A stretch of 64,000 nt of DNA from Malania oleifera (lineage: Eukaryota > Streptophyta > Magnoliopsida > Santalales > Ximeniaceae): assembly GCF_029873635.1 (NCBI RefSeq), contig NC_080423.1, positions 100,316,991-100,380,990 of the forward strand, in the 5' to 3' direction. A model generated the notes under the pieces. The model saw only the letters and a program-made list of their open reading frames with translations. It had not been told where the DNA came from and did no database searches. Positions 47,901 to 59,900 of this stretch are shown one piece after another (the first letter of the stretch is position 1; each line of letters starts with the position of its first letter). Position numbers and translations under genes: made by a program.

Positions 47901-50900
47901 TATTTATTATTTATTATTTGTTATTATTTTATTTATTTGTTGGACTTTTTGTCCCTGTATGTTGTACCTTATCTTCTTTTCATCTAGATATCTTCTTTTG
48001 TTATTGAAAAAAAAAATTGGGAGCATGGTGAAGGAGCGGTGAGGCAGCAAGTTGGATCTGGTAAAGCTGGTTTTGAACTGAAAGTCCTGAAAGGGAAGTT
48101 GAGATCATGGAGCTAGGAGACCTTTGGGGATGTAAACATTTCCAAAGGAAATATGTTGCATGTTATTAACAGTTTGCGTTGGGAAAGAAGTTTAAGAGGA
48201 TGCGATGATGGAAACTTTGGGGTGTAAGGTGGGAAACTTCCTTTTTCTTAGTTGGGCTTCCACTCAGAGCCAAATTTAGTGAGAAATCTTTATGGACTTC
48301 CATAATTGAGAGCGAGAAAGGAAACTTCTGGAGCTGGAAGAGCAAGCTTTTGTCAGAGGGGCTAAGGCTCACCCTTATAGGTAGCACCTTATCCAACCTA
48401 CAGTTTACTTTATGCCCCTGTCTCATCCCTTGCTCAATAGCTAGGAGGTTGGAAGGTATTCAAAGAAGATTTCTTTGAGGTAATGTGAGAGAGGGCTTTA
48501 AATACCACCAAGTAAATCGGGATATTGTCAAATAATCCATTATCCGAGAGTTGGGTGTTAAAGATCTTATTTTATGTAGAAAGGATCATTTATAGAGAAA
48601 AATCATTGAAATCAAGTATGGGATTGATAGGAATGGGTAAACCACTAGAGAAAGTGGATAAATGTATGGGGCACGAGTTTGAACTTTGAAGTGGATAAGG
48701 GGGTGGGAAGAGGTGTTCCTTCCATCAAAATTTACTGTTGGAAATAGAAAGTATTAATTTCTGGAAAGACAGGTGGTTTGGGGTTCAACTGTTGCAATTA
48801 TCTTCTTGGATCTTCTATTTGTGGCAATGTGGCATGGAATGAAGAGGTTCAGTTTCTTCTTGTTATACTACCATAAATACTGAAAGCTTTCGGACTTTCG
48901 GTTTTAAAATGATGTTGCAGGACTCTTGGTTTTAAGACATGGTTATGCCAATACACTTGTATGTGTCCATGGGTGTCCGCAGGGAAAATGGATTAAGTAG
49001 CATTATGTTTGTGACTTCTTGTTTCCTTTTTTGTGTGCCTCGTTTCTACATGGTTTAAGACCCCCCTCTGGCACCTTTAACTCAAATTTACATTATTTGT
49101 CAAAAAATAATTATCTGTTGTGTGCACAATATGTCTTTAACTCAAATTTACATTATTTGTCAAAAAATAGTTATCTGTTGTGTGCACAATATGTGTATTG
49201 TCAAAATCATTTTTTAACTTTGCTAGTTTGCTTCATTTGCCTAATATGCTTTTCCATTGCATGCTTATGATTTTTTTTACTTTAATATGTGATCAACTGT
49301 GGAACTGTGCCTTTTTTTTGGTCCCAAAGGAATTATGGTGTGCCTCTGCATCTGATTCGTGAGCTTTATGAGACATTTCGTAACTTTAAAGTTCGTTGTA
49401 CTGATTTCTTACGTTACCGAAAGATCACCTCAAATATGAATGATCGTTTTCCAGATGCAACGCCTGAAGAACTCAATGCGTGAGTAGTTGACTTGATACA
49501 GCCTTCTTGTATTATCTTCTTTTTAACGTGCTGTTGCATGATCATTCTTAACTGTTTCTAATGGATATGCAGAAGTGATGCAACTTGTATTATTTGCCGT
49601 GAGGAGATGACCACGGCCAAAAAACTTATTTGTGGGCATCTTTTCCATGTGCATTGCTTGCGGTCATGGTTAGAGCGCCAGCATACTTGTCCTACTTGTA
49701 GGGCCCTTGTTGTACCCCCTGAAAATAGCACACATGTGGCTGGAGGACATAGATCACGGTCAGATGTGCATCAACAAGGTAATGATGTTTATTCATTTTT
49801 TCTATGATCAGTATGAGCTGCAGCTACGTGTTGTAGACCTTTGTTTTGGTATTAAGGTATCCCTATGTGTTTAGATTGTTGCATGAAGAATATGTTTTGT
49901 TTGTGAACTTGGTGAAATCTAGAATCAACAACTAACATGGCTAAGAATTGATGAGAGAAATAAATAGATATATAAGATGATGGCAAACATGTGATCTAAT
50001 GTGGGTTCATTCAGAGATTCTTGCATTATGGAGAGATGTTATTTACTATTGGAAAATCAAATAAAAGTACACAATGGACAGAGTGTTAGTTCAATCCCAA
50101 ACCAGCTAAAGACTCTTGTGCACTCTCTCACAATAGCCCCAAAGACCCTTCAAAATCTCAAACCCCTCTAGATTGCCTATAGTAATTTCAGGAGTTTGGT
50201 GTTTCCCTCTTGCTAAAGTGCTCTGTATTAATTTCAGAAGATGTGCCATTAGAAAAATATTTCCTACCTGATACAGGAGTCTTTGCCAGAATTTTCAAAA
50301 CAGAAACAGGAAACCACATGTATCAGCAAATTGTTTGACCAGGATGAAGGATTGATCTTCCAAATTCAAAAAGCTCTTATCAGTTCTGATATCAACGTTG
50401 ACTTTGATCCATCTAATCTCATGGTTTTCCTATTTTGCATTCTGAAGATTTATGACTGGAACTCCAGCATAGGTTTTCCATTTTTGAGCACGTGGCTGTG
50501 TTGAATGCTGCACAATTTTTATTGTGTTGAAAAGAGTTTTTACTTATGTTCATTTATGCTCCTCTCACAAATGTTTTTTCAAACCTTTGATTCTATCTGA
50601 AAAATTTGATCAATACTAGTGTACTCTGTGTCTATTTGTTGTGTCTCATCTTGGGCTTAACATCTGAATGCATAGTAATGGAGGATCTACAATTCATTTT
50701 AATAGTGGATGTTGTTAATTTGTTATTGTTGTCTTAAGATGTTTTTAGTCATTTGGTTTCTTAATTTATCCAACATTCATTTTTAGCAGCTAAAAAATGA
50801 GCTCAGTTTGTTGGATTTTTTCCCATCCTTCTTCTAGGAGAGAATCTAGAGTCTCGACTGTTGTGATTCTATATTTTTTTGGTCTGTCTATTCTCATTTG

Positions 50901-53900
50901 AATTATTCTTCTTGTTTGTCGCCTGTTCATTGCTTCATTGAAGGTTAAGGCTTTTGTTTTGTTAGCAATTTATAATAGAGTTAAATCCAATAATTTGTCG
51001 CAGATTAGGACACCTATTAAGGCTATATCGCTTGATATTTTTTTTTTATATGTTTTGGTAGTGATGAAAACTTCGCTTGTGATGCACTTAATGTCCTAAT
51101 CTTTTCACACACAGTTGGTCCCAAGCCCAGGTAAAGGAGGAGGGTTGCGTTAGGTAGCTGACAGCCAGCAAAAAAATTGTCTGCTCATTATGACATGAAT
51201 CCTTACCAAATATTTGTTGGGGTGTCCCCCTACGAGCGACACATTGCACTTGTACCACCCGGGTGTAGTGAAAAGTGGGCGAGGGTGGGCTAGGTCGTCG
51301 CCTCGAAGCGACGCATTGTGTCGGCGCCTGAGTATGGTGTCAAATATGCGAGGGTTCTTGCATCATTTTGGATGTGGGCAGGTAAAGAAGTTAGTTCAGG
51401 AGACTAGGATTAGATTAGCAACTTGGAATATAGGGACACTTACAGGTAAAAGCATGGAAATTGTGGACATAATGATTAGAAGAAAAATTAATATAATCTG
51501 CCTTCAAGAAACTAAGTGGGTGGGGGAGAAAGCTAGATAAATTGATAAATCAGGATTTAAACTTTGGTACACTGGAAAAGAAAAACATAAGAATGGGGTA
51601 GGAATTTTTGTGGACAAAAACTTAAAAGATAGCATTGTAGATGTAAATAGAGAAGGGATAGAATTATAAAAGTCAAGATAGTCTTAGGCCAAGAGAATAA
51701 ACATCATTAGTGCTTATGCTCCTCAAGTAGGCTTAATAGAAAATCTTAAAAGACAATTTTGGGAAGATATGGATAGTATTATACAAGGCATATCAAGGAG
51801 TGAAGCCATTAATATATTAAAATAAACAATATATACATTATAGACTGTAGTTCTATTAATAAGTTCTTACTTGTTGCAACATAATTTGAAGCACTGCCAG
51901 TTACTATTTGAATCACATTTGATTCTCCAGTTTCCTCCACCATCTCATCAAGTAATTTGTACATTTTATCTGCATTCTTGACAATATTAGAAGCATCAAT
52001 AGACTTGATGAATGCTTATCCCCTTGGAGAGTTCTCTAAGAAATTTATTATGTCTTTATTAGCAACCCAATCTCTCCAACCATAAGACATAATCGAGTAT
52101 CCATATTTTGCCCATTCCTCCTTATGTACCTTCATCAACTTTTTCATTCGACTAACATCCTGCATTAGGAAAGGTACTCTCATGATAGCTAAGTGGCTTT
52201 ATTCCAGGACCATATTGCCGAATCGATTCAAGTGCCACTGCAAAGCTGTCCAAATGCACAACATTAAATGGTATTACAACATCATACATCTACCTAGCGA
52301 AATATGCTATTGCCTTTTGTCTTAGTTCTTTCTTGCACACCTTATTTATTGATGTTTGCTTCATCTTCCCTTCTTTCCTAGCTTGAATTGCTTTCTTTGG
52401 ATCAGGAGTAAAAAGGCAAGTCTAGAGGCCCCTTCTATTTTGGTTTCTTCAAGGTGGATTGGTATGAACTTCGACTTCGACTTCCACTACTAAGCACTCT
52501 TTTGCCACGAGAGTCAATTTCTTGAACTTCATCCTTTTCATCTTCACCATAACAATCTATGTCATCAAAGTCAGGCAATAAATCATTCCTCCTCCTCTAT
52601 ATCTTTCTTCAACATATACTCCCTAATTCCTCCTTCTCTATATCTTTCTTCAACATATACTCCCTAATCTCCTCACGTACATGAGCAAGGAACTAAGAGC
52701 ATTCTTTTACATTTTGAAATCCTCCGACAATATATTGTTTTGCTCGAAATATTCCTCCCTTTGTGACTTTGCCACAAAAATTGCAAGTCAAATTATTTCT
52801 ATTTTTTTTATCATCCAAATGTGTATACTTCCATGCAGGATCTTTCTTTGCAGAGGTAGAGTTTCCACTTCCAAAATCCACTTAAGATTTAAGACCTGTT
52901 ATCCTAAATACCAAAGCAATATAATATATTTCAGAAAAATGTATAGTTTGTTTACTGCATTTCCAAACAAATTACAAAACAGAAGCTAATTTCAGTAAAA
53001 AAAATGTTATATAGTAGTTATAAACTTGCATTAACCTACTTAATTAATTACATATAATATTATAAGCAGCAGCAGCGGCAGGCAGCAGGCAGCAGAAGAA
53101 CTGAAGAAGAAGAAGAACTGAATAAGAAGAAGAAGAACTGAAGAAGAAGATGAAGAACTGAAAAAGTAGAAGAAGAAGAAGAAGAAGAAAATGACTTACT
53201 AGTTTGAACTTCGAAGCAGATGAATTGACGACTCGCAAAGGCTCGAAGACGAACTCACGAAGCCCCTGCTGGTTCAAAGGCTCGAAGACGAACTCACGAA
53301 GAGCTCTTGCTGGTGTTGTGCTGCTTCGAAGGGTTGAAGAAGAAGGGTTCCGTTTGGTTTCGTGCTGGTTCGAAGGGTTGAAGAATAATCTTGTTGGTTT
53401 GAGTCAAAGGCTCGAAGATGAAGGGCTAGGGCAGTAGGGCTGGTTCGAGTCGAAGGTTGGATTGCTGGAAGAGGACTAGGGCTCGTTCTAGCTACATTTT
53501 CTTTATTAGTTGGATAATAGCTTCAAAAATTTGAAGGCGCAACTCATTGTGCCTGGCGCATCAGTGTGTCTCAATGCGCCTTCCTATGCCTCTTAAAGGT
53601 CGCCTCGCTTGAATAGTAATGAGGCGCTAGCCTCGTTGCCCCACTGCGCCTCGCGCCTAGGAGGCACACTTTTGACTACTATGATATAGAGGCGAGAAAA
53701 GATGCAAAAAGAAACTGTTAGTGAAGCTAAACATAGATCATTTAATAATTTTTATGATAGATTAGATACAAAATTAGGGGAAAGAGATGTATTTAAACTT
53801 GCTAGAGTTAGAGAAAGAAAGAGTAAGGACTTAGGTAATGTAAAATGTATAAAAAGTCAGGATGATATTGCCTTAGTTAAGGAAGAAGACATAAAAGAAA

Positions 53901-56900
53901 GATGGTGAAGTTACTTTAGTAAGCTATTTAATGAAAACCAAATAGTAAGCTTAAACTTAGAATTGGCAAATGAGGAACAAACTAAAATATGAGATTTATT
54001 CGAAAAATTAAGGTTAACGAAGTTAAATTTGCACTAAAAAAGATGAAAAATGGAAAAGCTATAGGACCGCATAACATCCCAATTGAAGTTTGGAAATGCT
54101 TAGGTGATAATGAAATTATATGGTTAGCTAATTTATTCAACACAATTATAAAAACTAAGAAAATGGTAGATGAATGGAGGAAAAAAGAACTTTAATACCT
54201 ATATAAAAAAACAAAGGAGATATTCAAAATTGTAATAATTATTATGGAATTAAACTTATGAGTTATACGATGAAACTGTGGGAAAGGATAGTTGAACAAA
54301 GATTAAGGTGAGAAACAAAGGTCTCAGAGAATCAATTTGGTTTTATGCTTGGGAGATCTACTATAGAAGCTATATATTTGTTAAGAAGATTAATAGAAAA
54401 GTTTAGGGAAAAAAAAGGGACTTGCATGTGGTATTTATCGACTTAGAGCAAACATATGATAGGGTACCTAGGGAAGTTATATGGTGGGTTTTAGTAAAAA
54501 AAAGGTGTATGTAGTAGGTATACTGATGTCATTAAGTATTGAATAGTGTAAGGATTATAGATGGAGAGACTAGAGAATCTCCTATCACCATAGGTGTACA
54601 TCAAGGATCTGCTTTGAGCCCTTATCTTTTTGCTTTAGTGATGGATCAACTGACTAAGAGTATCCAAAAGTAGGTTTCATGGTGTATGCTGCTTGCAGAT
54701 GATATTGTATTGGTTGACGAAGCTAAGGGAAAAGTAGAGGCTATGTTAGAATTATGGAGAGAAGTTTTGGAATTTAGAGACTTTTGGATAAGTAGAAATT
54801 TGATAGAATATATGAAATGTAATTTCAGTAATAATAGGAGGAATATTGGAGACAAAGTTAAACTTGATGATGAAGAAATAAATAGAACTTGTAGATTTCG
54901 ATACCTTGGATCTATTATGTAGGCTGAAGGAGAAATTGAAGAGGATGTAATGCATAGAGTGAAAGCAGGTTGGGTAAAATGGAGAAGTGCTTCAAGTGTT
55001 CTTCGTGATCGTAGAATACCTTTAAAAATAAAGGGGATGTTTTATACAACAATTATAAGACCAACTATGCTATATGGATTAAAATGTTTGGTGACGAAGA
55101 AATAGAATATCCAAAAAGTAAAAGTTGTTGAGATGAGAATGCTTAGATGAATGAGTGATATAACACCGAAAGATAAATTAAGAAATGAACATATTCACGG
55201 TAAGTTAGGTGTAGCTCCTATAGAAGATAAGATAGGGATGATTCAGATGGTTTGGGCATTTACAACATAGGGCACGTAGTGTGCCAGTGAGGAAGAGTGA
55301 GTTAGTTATTGTGAGGGGCAGTAGAAGGGGTAGGGGTAGACTTTAAATTACTTGGAATGAGATAGTGGGTAAGGATTTAATACCCCTGAATTTGTCAAAA
55401 GAAATGGTTCATGATCGCAACATCATATAGATTGGCGGAAAATGATTCATATAGCCGACCCCACCTAGTGGGACTTAAGGTTTGGTTTTGTTGTTGTTTT
55501 GGTAGTGATGAAGTTGCTTTGTCCTCTCTCTCTCTCTTGGCATTGTTCTTTTGCTTGGAGTTTGTGGAATTGGCTTTTTGCTGAATTTTATGCCCTAGAT
55601 TGTTTATTTTATTTATTTTATGAATCATTAAAAAAAAATTCATAGTGATTATCTCATTTTCCTAATTTGAGAATTTTTGGAAAATTTTACTTTATTGTAG
55701 GAAAAACTAGCTTTTCTCAACCCAAGGGGTAAAAACCTTTTTTTTCTTCTGGGCTTGCTAATGCACACAGTATGTTGATTAGATGATATTGTGAATTGTA
55801 AACCAAGTATGATGTGGACCCGTATGCATATGAAAGAGTTTTGTTATGGAAGCTGATTCACAAGGTGAATCTGTGTAGCTGTACTGGAGAGCTATAGGGC
55901 TGTAGGGGTTTATGATAAGTAAATGAAGTTGACTTCATGTATTTATAAAATACTTGCTACCGTTTTGACTGGGCACGGGTCACTTTATTTATTTGTAAAA
56001 TACTGGTGGGCTGTTTTTGCAGGGTCAGGCATAGCTAGTACCTCTGCTCAGGGCTCAGGTGGTGGTGGTGCAGCAGATGACAATTTGAGCCAACATCAAG
56101 CCAGACTCCAAGCTGCTGCTGCAGCTGCCTCAATATACGAGAAATCTTATGTTTATCCTTATGCAAGTACACTAGCATGGTAAGTATCCTCTTCCTTGTT
56201 TTTCAGTTTTGTTGGCAAACTCCCTTGTTAATTGTCCAACTTTTTGCATTGTGGTTCTCCAGTAGCTTTGAGAGTATTTTGGGGGTAAAAGGCTAGATGA
56301 CAAAAAGGAAATATCTTAAAACCTATCACTCAATCAGAAAAATAGAGGTAAATGACCGTAGAAAGAGACGTAGAGAGTTAAGGTGCAATGAAAGAGAGAA
56401 CAGCTGCAGAGATTCATGAATGTTTTATGTGCAATGAAAATTCCAGATTCAATACAGACCATGGTTTTAAAATCTTAACTGGTGACTAACCTGGTGAAGC
56501 CACAAGGAGGGCAGGGTGGATTTACATTGGGACGATTGTGGGATATAGCCCCTACTTAATTTATAAAAAATCAATTAAAATATATATGTAATGAACAGTT
56601 GTATTTGGCACCCACTCAACATGGGGTTGAAGTTCAAATAAACAAAATTAGGGGGGCTAATTCAATTTCTTTTAAAATTTTTTTATTTAGGGACTAATTC
56701 AAATGAACAAGATGAGTTTCCTATAATGTTTAAAAAAATGTCAGAAAATATTTTAGAACATTGACCTTGTGTTTGGGAGATGTATCAGATTTGGATATTT
56801 GTGGATTTGAACAAGATATAATTCAAAATTGTATTGACTTTTGTGACTTTTGTCTAAATCTATAGACAAATCCAAATACAAGGCCCAAAATTCATGCTTC

Positions 56901-59900
56901 CAAAAGCAACACGAGTTATTTATTATGAGTTTTAACTTGAGGTAAATCCCCTAAATTGTCTAATCACTTACATTGAGAATGAGAGAGATTTTCAATTGAA
57001 CATTGCAAATAAGTTGATTATGGAGCGCCCAAAACATGAAAATTCTTTGAGGATAATTGTAAGATTTATCTTTTTTCAAAATGAATGTAGTGAAAAACGT
57101 AGCTTTTTTTCAATGTTATGTCTAAAATGAATAATATAATAGTTCATTATTATGAGTGAATAATTTTAAAATTTTAAATTTTATAAAATATATAAATAAA
57201 AAAAATTAAAATGTGTTATACATGAGAGCCTCAGCCCCTACTGACTGTAGAGTCCTGGATCCGCCACTGCAGGGTGGTCAGACTGTCAGTGGGGCAAACC
57301 AGTGATGTTGGCATAAAATTATGGTATATATTATATATGTGTGTATTACAATATTATGCACTGATTCCATATAAATATTACAAAGATACTGATTAAAATT
57401 GCCGAAATTATCCAATTAAAGCCAAATAAAAAATCACTAGCAACAATCTAAATCAAATTTGTATCGCTTTTCTAATTTTTCTAAAATATTTATTATTAAT
57501 TATTGTTATTGTTATTTTGGAAAAACAATAATAGACAAAATATAATTTGAATCTGCTGTGCTGGTGTCTTGGTGCGTGCACGCGCGCGTGTGTGTATGTG
57601 TGTTTCTTGTTATTTACATTTATATTTAGCTCACGCATAAGAAAAAAGCTGTGAGTGGTGTAGTAAGCCATTGTCATATTCTCCATTGCGATCTTGGGTT
57701 CAAATTGGAGCATCGGCATGCCCCCAACTTTATTTAGATTTTTACGGAAAAGGCTAGGTTAACCCACCTTCTACCATGGTTTTGACCCGTTTGTGCCAGT
57801 TCTGACTGGTCCAGCCGGGTGAACAAATGTTCGTGCCATTTATGGTTCTAAGGTGTTAACTGGATGGGCTTGGTGAGGGTTCCTGGTTGAACCCGCTCAG
57901 ACCAGCTGGTCTGATTCAGGTTTTAAAACCAGGAAACAGACTACTCTTGGGATGGAGTAAAGGAGATTACCTACTTGTCAGGACTTCTAACTAGCTTTTG
58001 AGAGTAAAGCTCTGATAACATTCCTAGCCTTGACCATATTTGCATTGTCTTAGGAATCAAACTTGCACATGCTAGATGGCTCAAGACTATTGTTCATAAT
58101 ATTTTTACCCAAAAAAAAAAAAAAAAGTAAGCAATGAAACATTATTCATGAATCTTTTCTTTTTTGTGAAACAAAATCCAGCTACACAGTTTCAGACAAT
58201 CTTAGGGCTTCTTTAGTTGTGGAAAACATTTCCCGTTTCCAATTTTTAGTTTTCTAAAGAAATTTTAAAATTTTTCAAGATTCGTATTAAAAATGTTGAA
58301 AATAAAGTCTGTTTAAATGTTCAAAACAATTTTTTATTTTTTATATCTAGATTTCAAAGTAATGACAAAAAAGATAACTTGTTTTCCAATTTTCCAAAAT
58401 TTATATTAGGTAATATGTAAAATCATGGATATGGGGCTTGAATTTAGGTTTGTGTGGATTTACAAGAAGCTATATACATAATCCATACAAAAAAAGATAT
58501 GAATTCCATGCTCCCATATGCAAAGAGATAGAAATCTAGAAAAATAATGAGATGATGTTTTCCAACTTTTCTATATAAACTTGGAAAATTGTAAAATAAG
58601 GTGGCATTTTTGTACTTATTTTAAAATTAGAAATGAAAAGTAAAACTATTTCCATAAGCAAATAGTACCAAAAATGTTTATTGTTCATTTATTTCATACA
58701 AATTTTGTAAAAATTATTATTTTTTTAAATGTTGTTGAAATGAAAAATTAACAAACTCTTTTGTAATTTTTTGGAAAACTAAAATGGAAAATGGAAATTA
58801 TTGTCCACAACTGAACGGTCCCTTATATTTTCTAAACATCCATGAAATGTTTATTTCAAGTTCTCTACACCTAGAGAAAAAAAATGAATTATATACCATT
58901 TTGCATTTTAAAACAAGTGGCAACCTGGTATTAGTATTTCAAGAATTTGTATTTAGTATAATATTCACACAATTGTGCAAATTCAGATTGCAAGAAGATC
59001 AATATAGGATGGCTTTTATGGTTTGTTTTTGACATTGCGAGTTTATTGTCATCCCTTTTTGGGTTTAAAATAACCTCTTAAAATTGAATTACGGCCCGAC
59101 AGGATTGTTTTATATTTCATTTTTGACATTATGAATGGAATGCCATACATTGGGGTTTAAAATGGTCTATCAAAATTTTAAAATATTATGTGACTTTTTT
59201 TTCCAATGACGAGGGCATTATGCATAAGCCTTAAGAGCAGGTGTTCAACTGACGGAAACAGTCTTTCCAAATGTGAAGGTAAGGTTATGTATTTCATAGA
59301 TAATGCCCTCCCTAGACCTTAATATGATGCAGGAGCCTTGTGCAGTAGGTATTGCTTTTTCTTTTTCACAACGTATGCTAAATTTATAGTTGTGTGTATT
59401 GATTATGTATCTTGAATCTATTGAAATAAAATGTAGTTGAAAAGCACATAATGTTTTTATTGGCATTTGATATTTGATAAGAATCATGAAAATGCAAAAG
59501 AATATGAATTAAAAGACGTTATAATAAAAATAAAAATTAATTGTAATTATTTTACTTAATTATTTTATTTTAAACACATTCTTTAGTACCCGAGGATGAA
59601 TTCTTGTTTGAAAAATGGTGAAAATATATTTTGAATGATAATCATTTCTTCTTTCAGTTTTTGAAAACTTCTGGGGATATTTTATTTTGATATTATTTGA
59701 AATTCACATGGAAATTTTATTTTAGTTTTTTAATAATTTTTGTATCCAATGATTTAATACACAAAATTAAATTCAGAATATTAACGCACTGTGGCAATAT
59801 ATTACCACAACAAATTAAAAACCAGTCGTCCCTAACATTTGAAAACTAGCAGCACAAACAAATGTGTTGTTGACACGTGTTTCTTTTGTACTATAATGAA

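Larger units (their letters stand above)
39995..49329 (+). other. HRD1 intron 2 (9.3 kb)
   Basis: Contains a tandem duplication (40517-40764), a compact LTR element (40912-42728), two L1-type LINEs (43160-45465 and 46200-48900) with nested hAT-like and SMART insertions, and a 60-bp tandem duplication (49077-49196). About 40000-40500 and 42730-43160 show no firm identity. Confidence 0.6.
51069..55494 (+). mobile_element. RTE-clade LINE with both ends, interrupted by hAT
   Basis: The perfect 18-bp duplication TGTTTTGGTAGTGATGAA lies at 51051-51068 and 55495-55512. Endonuclease start (TRIRLATWNIGTLTGKSMEI, INIICLQETKW) is at 51380-51530. RT parts lie at 53989-54920 (VHQGSALSPYLFALVMDQ; LADDIVLVDEAKG with ADD intact). 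The 3' end is AGTGGGACTTAAGG plus TTG repeats. Several stops occur, and the segment between endonuclease and RT is missing, replaced by hAT sequence (about 51815-53685). Confidence 0.85.
49779..56022 (+). other. HRD1 intron 4 (6.2 kb)
   Basis: About 49779-51050 is low-complexity or unclassified. 51069-55494 is an RTE LINE with a truncated hAT transposon inside. Nothing was recognised in 55513-56022. Confidence 0.6.
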
